NCBI GenBank assembly: GCA_964591455.1
Contig: CAZQDZ010000004.1
Coordinates: 62,001 to 126,000, forward strand
Direction: 5' to 3'
Length of the DNA: 64,000 nucleotides
From: RFSX01 sp964591455
GTDB lineage: Bacteria; Bacteroidota; Bacteroidia; Chitinophagales; Saprospiraceae
This document shows, piece by piece, positions 16,948-26,931 of this stretch (its first letter is position 1; each line of letters starts with the position of its first letter). A model generated the notes under the pieces. That model was given only the letters and a program-made list of their open reading frames with translations. It did not search any database and was not told the origin of the DNA. A program made the position numbers and the translations under genes.

Positions 16948-19506
16948 TTACTCGCTAATCACAACTTTCTTGCTAGTAAAACCAGCTTCTGTTCTGATAT
17001 TAAGTGAATACACACCAGGTGTAACATCACTTACATTCATCTGGTAATTACCCACTCTTATATTATTCTCTTGCATCACCTTAACTAATTCTCCTGCAAC
17101 ATTCATTAATTCAAATGAAGCTGCCTCTGAAGTCTCACTTAGGTTTACACTAATGTTAAGCACATCACTAACTGGGTTAGGGAATACGTCTATACTAGCT
17201 GCTAATTCAGGTGAGATATCTTCTGTACTAACAGTAGGAGGTGTAATATTCATCTCTATCCATGGCTGGTTAGCTGTCCAAAATCCAGTGTCCCATACGT
17301 AGTTTTGAATTTCAGCAACGAAGTCACCATTTTGAATAAATGGGTTTGATGCAGAAGTGACGGTAGCTCCTGTTCTTATAGGCGTTCCGATATGGCCATT
17401 CAACCAAAGGTTATCCATGGCATAATTATATGTTCCCAATTCTGACGCTGTACATTCTTGACCGTTAGATAACATTTCTAGCTCGCTTTCAACTTCTGTA
17501 TTGTATACAAAAACAAGTGCATACATTTGATTTCCTCTTAATGATAAAGGTAAAGGATAACCGTCAGCACTCAATGTAGGTGTCCCAGTGAGAGGATTAG
17601 CGACCCCCATTTTTATTGTAATATCTGTCCAATCAAATGCTATGCTCAGACCACTATTTAATGGCTGGCTATTTATTTTTTGACCAAAGCCATTTTCTCC
17701 CATCACACCATACAATTGCAAATCGTCTGGCGTTATCAAATATTCACCTATAAGTCTATTGTCTGGAAGTGACGACCCTTCCTCAGGATCCCATAAGTAT
17801 AGATAAATTTTTACATCACCAGTATTTCCTGGTTTATCATTTATTCCAAACCTCACAGTATTTAGTACGTTTCCATCTCCTGACTCTGGCACATAAAAAG
17901 TATAAGCAAGCCCCCAATCAAATCCAGCGAAATTTGAAGAACGAGGGTCATTTGCTAACAAGCCAGTCCACATATTTCTGAATTCTCCATCTAAAATTGG
18001 GTTTCCCGTTCCTGACTCTGGTCTATCAACGGACAACCATGTTTCCTCAGTTATATTATATGCGAAGTGAATGTTATCGTTAGCAGAATTTATGTCTCCT
18101 ATAGTTGTATTGTTATAATCCACCGTATGTGTACCAATTATAGGAGACGGTACATGAAACTCTGTAAATGTATTATTTTGATTAAGAAAGCAAAAAGGTT
18201 CTTGATCTTGAAAGATGTCATTTAAATAAATCCCATCGACATCTCCATTTGGTGTTCTCGCAGTGGCCGTTAGACTTGCATTTGTTGCAGTGATGTTTCC
18301 TCTGTTTTCTATATCTACTTGAAAAGGAATAGGCTGAACCATAGAATAAGGTATATTGGTTGCTGGTGCCTGAGCATATGATGTGTTAGATAGTCCGATG
18401 TCAAGGTAACTTGCATTGATTAATCTAACGTCGTCTATCGAGGCATAATAATAATTACCAATATGTCTGAATTGTAATTTGATACTTGCTTGCCCATTAT
18501 AATTTGGTACTGGAATAAGAAATTCACCTTGGCCACCTTTATTGACTGGAGTTTTCATAAAAGAACAGTCAGCATTATGAGATAATGGATCACTACTAAT
18601 TCCAATACTATCTGGCCAAGTTGCACCATCATCATAGCTGACAATAAGTTGAGTATTAGTAAATGCAAAAACTCTCCATTCATGCCAGAAGACCACAAAT
18701 AACCCATCGATTTGCTGGTTAGTGAGATCTATAGTCGGACTGAATAAAGATCCAGAGCACGGCGCTCGGCAAATAGGTGGGGCAAGCGGCAAAGGAGCGG
18801 TGTCATAATAATCTGACGGAAAAGACATAAATCCATTACACGAGCTGCCTTCGATGGCAACATTAGTGAATGATCCAGTAACTATAGGATCCTCAGTCCA
18901 TGCCCAAGATGTATCCATTTCTGAAACGACGGTCCATCCGTTTAGTCCACCATCAAAGTCTCCTTGTCCTGGTTCAGCACCCCAAATAACTTCAGGCCCA
19001 TATTCAGGTATCTCGCATCGGAATCCTAAATTAACTTCGATTGGATTGTCTTCTGCGACTACTATGATGGTTTCACATAATTCAAAGGATAGGAAGAATA
19101 CTGGAATCGTCACTTCTTCAACTAACTCTCCTGGGTTTTCAAGGATTGTGCCTTCTAACGGTGCATTATTGCAGATTACAACAGCAACAGCACCACCTAA
19201 TTCTGAATTCAGCGCTTTTTTACCCAATTGACAATCACCACGGTCCACAAAGGCAATCATGCCATCGATATTGTCAAATCCTACTTCACAGGCATTCGTC
19301 ACTAAATCAACGGAATCCATTACAAAAGTTGCAGTGCCTGCAAGTGAGTCTACTTGCAATCCCCAATCTGGTTGAACGATAGGGTAGTTACCTGCAATTG
19401 CACTAGGTTCGGCTATTGATAAATTATTAATGATTTGTCCTGAAGCGGTTGTTGATATTGTTATTAGGAGAGACAGTATTCCTATTTGAATATAGTGAGG
19501 TTTCAT
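16948..19506 (-). CDS. T9SS type A sorting-domain protein with PA domain (paralogue 1)
   Basis: An 852-residue secreted protein. A signal peptide (hydrophobic run ILSLLITIST, ending TASGQ) is followed by a protease-associated (PA) domain at about 75-165 (GMIAFVDRGDCQLGKKALNSE, then VAVVICNN). A middle beta-sandwich region follows with GLNGWTV and CSGSLFSPTIDL motifs, and the C-terminus (about 765-852) is a T9SS type A sorting domain beginning DVFPNPVSD and ending KKVVISE. It is therefore exported by the type IX system. No protease catalytic domain is visible. A frame reaching 19590 exists, but its extra residues come from the terminator of the neighbouring gene, so the ATG at 19506 is used. 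Close paralogue of the next gene. Confidence 0.88.
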   Translation of the reverse strand: MKPHYIQIGILSLLITISTTASGQIINNLSIAEPSAIAGNYPIVQPDWGLQVDSLAGTATFVMDSVDLVTNACEVGFDNIDGMIAFVDRGDCQLGKKALNSELGGAVAVVICNNAPLEGTILENPGELVEEVTIPVFFLSFELCETIIVVAEDNPIEVNLGFRCEIPEYGPEVIWGAEPGQGDFDGGLNGWTVVSEMDTSWAWTEDPIVTGSFTNVAIEGSSCNGFMSFPSDYYDTAPLPLAPPICRAPCSGSLFSPTIDLTNQQIDGLFVVFWHEWRVFAFTNTQLIVSYDDGATWPDSIGISSDPLSHNADCSFMKTPVNKGGQGEFLIPVPNYNGQASIKLQFRHIGNYYYASIDDVRLINASYLDIGLSNTSYAQAPATNIPYSMVQPIPFQVDIENRGNITATNASLTATARTPNGDVDGIYLNDIFQDQEPFCFLNQNNTFTEFHVPSPIIGTHTVDYNNTTIGDINSANDNIHFAYNITEETWLSVDRPESGTGNPILDGEFRNMWTGLLANDPRSSNFAGFDWGLAYTFYVPESGDGNVLNTVRFGINDKPGNTGDVKIYLYLWDPEEGSSLPDNRLIGEYLITPDDLQLYGVMGENGFGQKINSQPLNSGLSIAFDWTDITIKMGVANPLTGTPTLSADGYPLPLSLRGNQMYALVFVYNTEVESELEMLSNGQECTASELGTYNYAMDNLWLNGHIGTPIRTGATVTSASNPFIQNGDFVAEIQNYVWDTGFWTANQPWIEMNITPPTVSTEDISPELAASIDVFPNPVSDVLNISVNLSETSEAASFELMNVAGELVKVMQENNIRVGNYQMNVSDVTPGVYSLNIRTEAGFTSKKVVISE

Positions 19507-19575
19507 TCTATAATTATTTTGATTACTTACCGAGAAAGCAATTCTCGATACTGGAAATTTTTTGATTAAAAGAAA

Positions 19576-19607
19576 AACCCTGCAACCCAATTAAGGTTTG
19601 CAGGGTT
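19576..19607. terminator. terminator between the two T9SS paralogues
   Basis: A perfect 10-bp stem, AACCCTGCAA (19576-19585) with TTGCAGGGTT (19598-19607), and T-runs on both sides. It ends the gene at 19635-22232. Its core CCCTGCA is the same as in the terminator after the paralogue at 16892-16918, so it seems to have been duplicated with the gene. Confidence 0.85.
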
Positions 19608-19634
19608 TTTTTATTCTAAAGAGCGATTGATAGA

Positions 19635-22232
19635 TTACTCGCTAATCACAACTTTCTTGCTAGTAAAACCAGCTTCTGTTCTGATATTAAGTGAATACAC
19701 ACCAGGTGTAACATCACTTACAGTCATCTGGTAATTACCGACTCTTATATTATTCTCTTGCATCACCTTAACTAATTCTCCAGCAACATTCACTAATTCA
19801 AATGAAGCTGACTCAGAAATCTCACTTAGGTTCACACTAATGTTAAGCACATCACTAACTGGGTTAGGGAATACATCAACATTAGCTGCTAATTCAGGAG
19901 AGATATCTTCTGTACTAGAGCCTGGTAGAATAGTAGATTCAGTATAGATATTCATCTCTATCCAAGGCTGATTTGTAGTCCAGTATCCTGTATCCCAAAC
20001 ATAGCCTTGAAGTTCTGTTGTAAAGTCTCCATTTGCTACAAATGGCGTTGTTTGTGTTACAGTAGCTCCAGTTCTGATTGCTTGGTCTATGTTTCCGCTT
20101 AACAAAAGGTTATCCATAGCAAAGTTATATGGCGCTAAATCAAATGGACCGCCATCAAATGCATTGGCTGATAACATTTCTAATTCTGAATCTGCCTCAG
20201 TATTGTATACAAATACTAGCGCATACATTTGATCCCTGACAAGTTGTAATGGAATGATTTCTCCAGTAGCATCAAATCTTGGACCACCAGTATTCGTATC
20301 AGCAATACCCATAGTAATTCGCATATCAGTCATGTCAAAAACAGAACTAAGGGATGCAGAAAGTGGCTGGCTATTCCCAGTTTGACCAAAGACATTTCTT
20401 GCCATTGAACCGAATAATTGAAGATCATCTGGTGTAATAACATAGTCGCCTGTAGCTCTATTATCAGGAAGAGATGATCCTTCTTCAGGATTCCAAAGGT
20501 ATAAGTAAACTTTGACATCTCCAGTGTTACCTGCTTTATCATTCACACCAAATCTGACTGTATTTAAGAACAATTCATCGTCACTGCCATCATCTGGTAC
20601 ATAGAAAGTATAAGCAGTCCCCCAGTCAAATCCTGGGAAGTTACCATCAGTTGGGTCGTTTGCCAATAATCCTGTCCAAAGGTTTCTAAATTCACCATCT
20701 ACTCCAGCACCAGAACCGGGACCCGGTCTTGCATTTGATTCCCATAAACTATCAGTTACGGTGTATTGGAATTGAATATTGTCATTAGCTGGGAATATAT
20801 CTCCCGGTGTTGTGTTATTATAGTCTACAGTATGGACTCCTAATATTGGCGATGGTACGTGAAAATCTGCAAAGGTGTTATTTTCATTCAAGAAGCAGTA
20901 TGGTGGCTGATCCAGGTATGTATCATTCACATAAGTACCATCTACATTTCCATTAGGATCTAAGGCAACAGCTTCCATAGATACATCTGTAGCAGTTATG
21001 TTACCACTATTATCTATATCCAAATGTAAAGGTATCGGCTGAACCATAGTAGAAGGTATAGAAGTAGACGGTGCCTGCGCAAAGAAAGTATTAGATAATC
21101 CTACATCAAAGAAACTAGCGTTAATTAGTCTTACGTCATCTATTGATGCATAGTAGTAAGAACCAATATGTCTGAATTGTAGGTTTAGTGTCGGTTCACC
21201 ATTATAATTCTCTAAAGGAATAAACAAATCACCTTGTCCCGCTTGGTTTACAGGTGTTGTAATCACAGTGCAGTCTGTGTTTTGTGAGGTTAATCCTGCA
21301 AATGGATCACCGCTAATCGCTAGTGTATCAGGCCAAGTTTGTCCTTCATCATAACTGACGATAAGCTCTGTACTTGTAGGTGAGAATACTCTCCATTCAT
21401 GCCAGAATGCTACAAAAAGACCATCCACCTGCTGACCAGAAAGATCTATTGTAGGACTGAATAAAGATCCAGTACATCCTTGTGGACAGTGTATCGCTGC
21501 ACCTATCTGGTTTGGGTCACCGTCATTATCATAGAAATCAGAAGGAAAAGACATGTACCCATTACATGCAGTACCATCTATAGCTGCATTAGTAAATGCT
21601 CCTGTAATTGTTGGCGCATCAGTCCATGCCCAAGACGTATCCATTACTGATTCTACAGTCCATTCGTTCAGGCCACCTTCAAAGTCTCCTTGACCTGGCT
21701 CAGCACCCCAAATTACTTCTGGTCCGAATTCAGGAACACCGCAGAAGAATTCCATGCTAACTTGAATTGGATTCTGTTCTGCTTCTATTCTGATTCTTTC
21801 ACAAGATTCAAAAGAAAGGAAAAATGCAGGAATCGTAACAGCATCTCCATCTGCCCCGGCACCACCTATAAATACTCCCTGCAGTGGTTGATTATTACAT
21901 ATTACGACAGCAACGGCACCTGCTTGTTCAGCAAGAAGTGCTTTTGTGCCAAACTCACAATCTCCTCTGTCTATAAATGCTATTCTTCCATTTACATTAT
22001 CTGCTCCACTGTCACATCCATCAGTAACAGTACCCTCGCCATCATTTATAAATATAGCTTCTCCGCTAAATGAGTTTACCTGCTGACCCCATACTGGCTG
22101 GCCAGTGGGATAGTTACCGGCGATAGACGCAGGTTCAGTTATTGCCAAGTTATTCAGGGTTTGACCCGAAACTAGCGTAGAAGTCAGTAATAAAATGGAC
22201 AAAAGTCCTAAGTGTGTAAAGCTAAACTTCAT
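19635..22232 (-). CDS. T9SS type A sorting-domain protein with PA domain (paralogue 2)
   Basis: An 865-residue secreted protein with the same architecture as the preceding one: signal peptide ending LVSGQ, PA domain at about 75-165 (GRIAFIDRGDCEFGTKALLAE), beta-rich middle region and C-terminal T9SS type A sorting domain. The two proteins align end to end with small indels, and the last 85 or so residues are nearly identical. Both may bind an extracellular substrate or adhere to surfaces; no catalytic motif is seen. Differences concentrate in loops of the middle region. Confidence 0.88.
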   Translation of the reverse strand: MKFSFTHLGLLSILLLTSTLVSGQTLNNLAITEPASIAGNYPTGQPVWGQQVNSFSGEAIFINDGEGTVTDGCDSGADNVNGRIAFIDRGDCEFGTKALLAEQAGAVAVVICNNQPLQGVFIGGAGADGDAVTIPAFFLSFESCERIRIEAEQNPIQVSMEFFCGVPEFGPEVIWGAEPGQGDFEGGLNEWTVESVMDTSWAWTDAPTITGAFTNAAIDGTACNGYMSFPSDFYDNDGDPNQIGAAIHCPQGCTGSLFSPTIDLSGQQVDGLFVAFWHEWRVFSPTSTELIVSYDEGQTWPDTLAISGDPFAGLTSQNTDCTVITTPVNQAGQGDLFIPLENYNGEPTLNLQFRHIGSYYYASIDDVRLINASFFDVGLSNTFFAQAPSTSIPSTMVQPIPLHLDIDNSGNITATDVSMEAVALDPNGNVDGTYVNDTYLDQPPYCFLNENNTFADFHVPSPILGVHTVDYNNTTPGDIFPANDNIQFQYTVTDSLWESNARPGPGSGAGVDGEFRNLWTGLLANDPTDGNFPGFDWGTAYTFYVPDDGSDDELFLNTVRFGVNDKAGNTGDVKVYLYLWNPEEGSSLPDNRATGDYVITPDDLQLFGSMARNVFGQTGNSQPLSASLSSVFDMTDMRITMGIADTNTGGPRFDATGEIIPLQLVRDQMYALVFVYNTEADSELEMLSANAFDGGPFDLAPYNFAMDNLLLSGNIDQAIRTGATVTQTTPFVANGDFTTELQGYVWDTGYWTTNQPWIEMNIYTESTILPGSSTEDISPELAANVDVFPNPVSDVLNISVNLSEISESASFELVNVAGELVKVMQENNIRVGNYQMTVSDVTPGVYSLNIRTEAGFTSKKVVISE

Positions 22233-22566
22233 ATTTAAAGTATTTTAGGTTAGTACTGAACAAGCAAGTTGTCAGCAACAAAATTTTTATTCAAGAAATA
22301 TCGCTAAGTTAATAAATACTTAAAGCCAAGCGTAATATTGGGTGTCGTAGATTTTTGAGAGAATTGATTTTTTTCAGCTTTATGTATGATATGTCTTCTA
22401 AAACAACTCTACAGCGGATAGCTCTAGATTTATTTACTAAGATTATTCATATATAATTAGATGAGAATCAGAATATTATAGAGGCACATTGCAAAGAAAA
22501 TCTCAATTAACATTTGGTATCTTATTTTGAACTTTAATCCAAAGTAGAATTCTATTAGGAAAAAAA
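22233..22566. other. AT-rich intergenic stretch upstream of T9SS paralogue 2
   Basis: 334 bases between the start of the T9SS gene and the 3' end of the kinase gene. No hairpin terminator, TAnnTTTG box in good position or RNA gene was found. A 24-codon frame at 22382-22456 is discussed among the rejected items. Confidence 0.6.
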
Positions 22567-23523
22567 TTATTCCATTTCGCTGATATTTATCTTGCTCACC
22601 CCTGATTTTGAGCATACAACTGCACCTGCCTTATTAGCTTTATACGCCATTTCTTCTACTGAATATCCAGCAATATAGGCCCATATGAGCGCCGCTATTA
22701 CAGAATCCCCTGCACCAGATACATCTGCATTAGAAAGGGATTGACCATCTATCAGCCCTTCAATATTAGATTCATTGTCCAAATAATACATGCCTTTAGC
22801 GCCAAGAGTGACGAAGATTTTGTTTGCCTTTAAGCTAAGACTTTCTATGCTTTTTTTAATAGCTACCTTATCTACTTCTACCTCACATCCAGAGGCTTCT
22901 GAAAGTTCTTTGAGATTAGGTTTGAATACCGTGCAGTCTGAGAGTAATTGAAATCTATCGAATTTAGGGTCAACAAAAAGGGGTATATTCTTCTGTTGAG
23001 CAATTTCCTGAATATGCTTTATGACGTAGTCTGTCAAGACACCTTTGTTGTAGTCCTGAATCACAATTCCTGAAACTACTGTTGAAGTAATTTGTTCTTG
23101 GACTTGAATTATAATCTGGGTTTCTTGGCTTACTGTTAGATCTGATGTAACCTCTGTATCTACTCTAATGTATTGCTCAAATTTTTCATTTACTATCCTT
23201 TGCTTGACTGTCGTCGGTCTTTGGTCGTCCTCAATAAAGTAGGCTTCTATGTCATTCTGCTTTGCTAATGACTTTACGATAATTCCTTTTTCATCATTGC
23301 CGATGACAGAAATTATACCCGTAGATATTCCCAAGGAATTAAGATTGGCTGCTACATTTCCAGCGCCTCCTAATCGGTGGTCTATCTCTTGACTTAGGAT
23401 CACAGGCACATCAGCTTCAGGGGATTGTCTAGTATGTGTACCTATAATATATTCGTCTAGCATTATGTCTCCGACTATAAGTATATAGGCCTTCCTTGAT
23501 TTTATTTTTTGTTGTCTCTCCAT
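22567..23523 (-). CDS. rfaE1: PfkB-family kinase, HldE/RfaE kinase-domain type
   Basis: A 318-residue ribokinase-fold sugar kinase. The opening VGDIMLDEYIIGTHTRQSPEADVPV and the GGAGNVAANL motif are typical of the kinase half of HldE, which phosphorylates heptose-7-phosphate at C1 on the way to ADP-heptose. The anion-hole motif near 267 is SGAGDS, with the catalytic aspartate. The adenylyltransferase half is absent, as usual when the functions are split. It is coupled to waaA (10-base gap), which supports an LPS-core role. Confidence 0.85.
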   Translation of the reverse strand: MERQQKIKSRKAYILIVGDIMLDEYIIGTHTRQSPEADVPVILSQEIDHRLGGAGNVAANLNSLGISTGIISVIGNDEKGIIVKSLAKQNDIEAYFIEDDQRPTTVKQRIVNEKFEQYIRVDTEVTSDLTVSQETQIIIQVQEQITSTVVSGIVIQDYNKGVLTDYVIKHIQEIAQQKNIPLFVDPKFDRFQLLSDCTVFKPNLKELSEASGCEVEVDKVAIKKSIESLSLKANKIFVTLGAKGMYYLDNESNIEGLIDGQSLSNADVSGAGDSVIAALIWAYIAGYSVEEMAYKANKAGAVVCSKSGVSKINISEME

Positions 23524-23533
23524 AGGGGATTTG

Positions 23534-24742
23534 CTAATCTAAAAGTTCCTCGACTAAGGATGGTAGGTTGTCCTCATATTCTTCGAAGAATTTTATAGCA
23601 TTTGATTTGAATTCAGGTCCAGCTGAATGTAATGACGAGACTAATGTTTCCTTAAAATGGGAAGGGTGGTGGGCAATTTTTAGCAAATTTATAGACTGTA
23701 AATACCCAGCCATGGGAAACTTAGAAATATTTGGTCCGCAGAAAATTGGTATACCGAATACCAAAGGTTCTACTAAATTATGCGGCCCTTTTTCAAACCC
23801 CCCGCCGATGTAAGCTAAATCACAATATCCATACATGTATCTCAAATCGCCCATCGTATCCATTATTAGAATTCTATTTCTGAAATCTTTGGTTGAAGAG
23901 TAAAGGTCCACGGATTCCTTTATCTCTTCTATTATCTTTTTAGTGTCTTCCTTTGGGTCATGTGGTGCTAATATAAAAGTATACTCCTTGAGTGAATTAA
24001 CACAATCTATTATGAGGGGCAGTTCTTTCCTAGTGATGTTTCCTAGCCCTAAAACGGGTTTTCTATGTGGCTGCCAATAGACTTTCTCTTTCCAATTCTC
24101 TTTATTTAGAATCACTTGACTCATTCTTGTGTCCCCTAAAGTGAACACATTTTGAATTTGCTTTTCGTTAAGGATGGTTTTGGATTCTTGGTTGTGACAA
24201 TAAATTTTCTTACTCCCCTTAATAAGATTCAATAAGGGTTTCATCATGGGCTTAAACAGATATGAATCTCTATTAAGATGTAAACTGGTGTAATAGTAAC
24301 CAATGTTCTTAGCTGATAGTACCCTAAGCAGATTAAACCAAAACTCATATTTTATAAAGACAACTTTGGTAGGTCTGACTAGATTGACAAAATGCTGTTG
24401 TTTGCTGAGTGTATCCAATGGCAGGTACGCCTTTATCATGTTCTCATGTTCTAGTTTGGTCTGGAGGTAGCCCGAAGGAGAATGGAAAGTCACTAATATT
24501 TGGTTCTGTCCTTTATCCAGCAAACTTCGAACTATGGGTTTGGCCATTTCATACTCTCCATAACTCGCTGCGTGAATCCAGATACGTCGTCGACCCTTAT
24601 TCCATCTCTGGAGTTCAGCAGGGAGGTTTTTTGCCTGGTTCTTGCGTCCTTTATGCAGTTGATTGGCTTTGGTATGCCAAGGGCTGATAAGAAAGATTAC
24701 AAAACCGTATAGCTTTATGATTATAGAATAGAGTGCAAACAC
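23534..24742 (-). CDS. waaA: 3-deoxy-D-manno-octulosonic acid transferase
   Basis: A 402-residue GT-B glycosyltransferase that adds Kdo to lipid IVA at the inner face of the inner membrane. An N-terminal membrane anchor (LYGFVIFLISPWH) precedes the conserved WIHAASYGEYE, LVTFHSPSGY, KYEFWFN and the C-terminal GGGFEKGPHNLVEPLVFGIP nucleotide-sugar motif. The start is a GTG nine bases after the stop of the upstream gene; no ATG precedes it in frame because the stop of that gene is in the same frame. It forms an operon with the membrane protein upstream and the kinase downstream. Confidence 0.92.
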   Translation of the reverse strand: MFALYSIIIKLYGFVIFLISPWHTKANQLHKGRKNQAKNLPAELQRWNKGRRRIWIHAASYGEYEMAKPIVRSLLDKGQNQILVTFHSPSGYLQTKLEHENMIKAYLPLDTLSKQQHFVNLVRPTKVVFIKYEFWFNLLRVLSAKNIGYYYTSLHLNRDSYLFKPMMKPLLNLIKGSKKIYCHNQESKTILNEKQIQNVFTLGDTRMSQVILNKENWKEKVYWQPHRKPVLGLGNITRKELPLIIDCVNSLKEYTFILAPHDPKEDTKKIIEEIKESVDLYSSTKDFRNRILIMDTMGDLRYMYGYCDLAYIGGGFEKGPHNLVEPLVFGIPIFCGPNISKFPMAGYLQSINLLKIAHHPSHFKETLVSSLHSAGPEFKSNAIKFFEEYEDNLPSLVEELLD

Positions 24743-24751
24743 AATATTATG

Positions 24752-25513
24752 CTAGTAGAATATTTCTTCCGCTTGTTCGAAATTTCTAATCGGCAAGTAC
24801 CAAGTCGCCTCCAACCCAATTAGAAGGTCGAATCTTCTTCCACTTACACTCTCCATCGTATCGAAATTGACTGATCTAACACTTTCAGTAAAGGCCTCCA
24901 TTACAGTCAGAGAGACTGAATAGTTCAGACTTTTATTGGTGCCAATATGTAAGTAAGACAAGGATTGCTTGAGTGCAGGACCTCTGGTATTTCTATCATA
25001 GCCTCTGCCGAAATCATCTTCAAATTGGGGGGTGTTATTGGAATCATCAATAATCCTTATGCCATGCTGCTCTATACCTAGTCCTAGACCCAAATTGAGT
25101 CCAGCGTGGGGATTAGACTTAGAGGAGATCAATGTTTTATTGACCAGTACGCCTAAATAGAATCCACGTCTTCTCAGAAACACTTGGCCTAACTGTCCAT
25201 TATTTCCTAATATAGCTCCAGAACTTAATCTAAAAGGCGCAAGAACATCTTCCTTGACGTCATTTCCAAATTGGAAATTCCCTTCTAAACTGAAAAAGCC
25301 TTTCCACTTTACACTATATGCTGACAAACTCAATCCAGCATGAAAATTAAATCCATAGCGGTCAGCTAGATCACCACCTGGCAAGTCAGCACCATAGGTG
25401 ATTCCAACGCCTAAAAATCCATTCTCCCTTGGAAGGTTTTGCCCCATCAAGTCTAAACTTTGAAATAGAAAGCAAAGGCTGAAAATTGAAATGATTACGT
25501 TTTTAGCTGACAT
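24752..25513 (-). CDS. outer-membrane beta-barrel-like protein
   Basis: A 253-residue exported protein. The signal peptide ends near LDLMGQ (about residue 24). The mature part has alternating hydrophobic strands and glycine turns (GVGITYGADLPGGDL, FHAGLSLSAYSVKWKGFFSLEG, YLGVLVNK), typical of small outer-membrane beta barrels. It is encoded directly before waaA and shares its operon. No specific family is recognised, and a barrel is inferred from strand pattern only. Confidence 0.6.
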   Translation of the reverse strand: MSAKNVIISIFSLCFLFQSLDLMGQNLPRENGFLGVGITYGADLPGGDLADRYGFNFHAGLSLSAYSVKWKGFFSLEGNFQFGNDVKEDVLAPFRLSSGAILGNNGQLGQVFLRRRGFYLGVLVNKTLISSKSNPHAGLNLGLGLGIEQHGIRIIDDSNNTPQFEDDFGRGYDRNTRGPALKQSLSYLHIGTNKSLNYSVSLTVMEAFTESVRSVNFDTMESVSGRRFDLLIGLEATWYLPIRNFEQAEEIFY

Positions 25514-25713
25514 ACAAAAGTTGTGAGGTACAATATTGGTATAATCTCACAAATATGAGAATCTTTTATTTTGCATTTGTCATGATAATTGACTTGAGCT
25601 ATTAACATTTCAAGAAACAATTTGAAGATTATTCCCATTTCGCAGACAATAAACAAACTAGATAGATCATTTTTGTAATAAGTATTTGCTGAGTAAACTA
25701 AGACAAATAGAGA

Positions 25714-26844
25714 ATGGAAATAAAAATGGTGGACCTATTAGGTCAATATAGGGGGATTAAAGATGAAGTGGATAAGGCCATCCAATCTGTTATAACAGAC
25801 TCAGCCTTCATCAAGGGGAAATATGTCAATTCCTTCTCTGAGTCATTGGCATCATATCTCAATGTAAAACATGTCATCCCTTGTGGTAATGGTACAGATG
25901 CTATTCAGTTAGCGCTTATGGCTTTGGATTATGAAAAAGGATCTGAAGTGATAACTACACCATTTACCTTTGTTGCTACAGCTGAGGTAATTGCCCTATT
26001 AGGCCTCAAACCTGTGTTTGTAGATATTGACCCAAAGACTTTCAATATAGATCCAGAAAGCATAAAGCAGGCTATTACTTCTAAAACGAAGTGCATCATA
26101 CCAGTTCACCTATTTGGGCAAAGCTGTGACATGCAAGAAATCCTGACCGTAGCACAAGAACACAATCTGCACGTCATAGAAGACAATGCACAAGCAATAG
26201 GCGCTTGGTATAACCTAGATGGTCGTAAGACAAATACAGGTACCATGTCTGACATAGGCACCTTATCATTTTTTCCATCCAAGAATCTAGGATGTTATGG
26301 TGATGGTGGTGCAGTCATGACAAATGATGATACCCTTGCAGCCAAGATTGAGAAGTATTCCAATCATGGGTCCTCCAAAAAGTATATTTATGAATCTGTA
26401 GGTATCAATAGTCGATTAGATGGTATTCAGGCGGCAATCTTATCAGTAAAACTTAAATATTTAGATCAGTATATCTCTAGCAGGCAATCTGCAGCAGCTA
26501 GATATGATAACTTACTGGCTAACATACCTGGTCTTACTTTGCCATATCGTGCTGAATCTAGAAACCATGTCTTTCACCAGTATACCTTAACACTGGAGTC
26601 TGGCAGAGATGAATTGCATCAGTATCTCAAAACTAAAGGCATCCCTACAGGAATTTACTATCCTATGCCTTTGCACGTCCAAAAACCCTATATAGATGGC
26701 AGTTCTGGGGAGCAATTATATCTGGAAATCTCTGAAAAATTAGCGAAACAGGTCATCTCACTACCAATGCATACTGAGCTTACTGAGGAGATGCAAACCG
26801 CAATAGCCACCAGTGTTAAAGAACATATGGCGCTTTTAGCCTGA
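25714..26844 (+). CDS. DegT/DnrJ/EryC1/StrS-family sugar aminotransferase
   Basis: A 376-residue PLP-dependent aminotransferase that converts keto-sugar nucleotides to amino sugars. The PLP lysine is K190 in FFPSKNLGCYGDGGA. The preceding HLFGQSCDMQEI and EDNAQAIGAW motifs and the later N-S-R-L-D-G-I-Q-A-A segment are characteristic. Its place before a polysaccharide export gene suggests a role in surface polysaccharide synthesis; the sugar cannot be predicted. Confidence 0.9.
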   Translation: MEIKMVDLLGQYRGIKDEVDKAIQSVITDSAFIKGKYVNSFSESLASYLNVKHVIPCGNGTDAIQLALMALDYEKGSEVITTPFTFVATAEVIALLGLKPVFVDIDPKTFNIDPESIKQAITSKTKCIIPVHLFGQSCDMQEILTVAQEHNLHVIEDNAQAIGAWYNLDGRKTNTGTMSDIGTLSFFPSKNLGCYGDGGAVMTNDDTLAAKIEKYSNHGSSKKYIYESVGINSRLDGIQAAILSVKLKYLDQYISSRQSAAARYDNLLANIPGLTLPYRAESRNHVFHQYTLTLESGRDELHQYLKTKGIPTGIYYPMPLHVQKPYIDGSSGEQLYLEISEKLAKQVISLPMHTELTEEMQTAIATSVKEHMALLA

Positions 26845-26931
26845 TATCTTAATTAATATTCACTAAACTTCCTAAGATTATTGGCATCCTCAAACCAATA
26901 AAGTAGTTTTACATATCTAACTTTCTTTAAT

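Noticed and set aside
19507..19590. N-terminal extension of T9SS paralogue 1
   Set aside because: The added residues are encoded by the neighbour's terminator stem and would bury the signal peptide.
22382..22456. 24-codon plus-strand frame reading MSSKTTLQRIALDLFTK, faintly like the start of a TetR regulator
   Set aside because: It stops before any second helix, and no continuation in any frame was found; chance similarity is likely.
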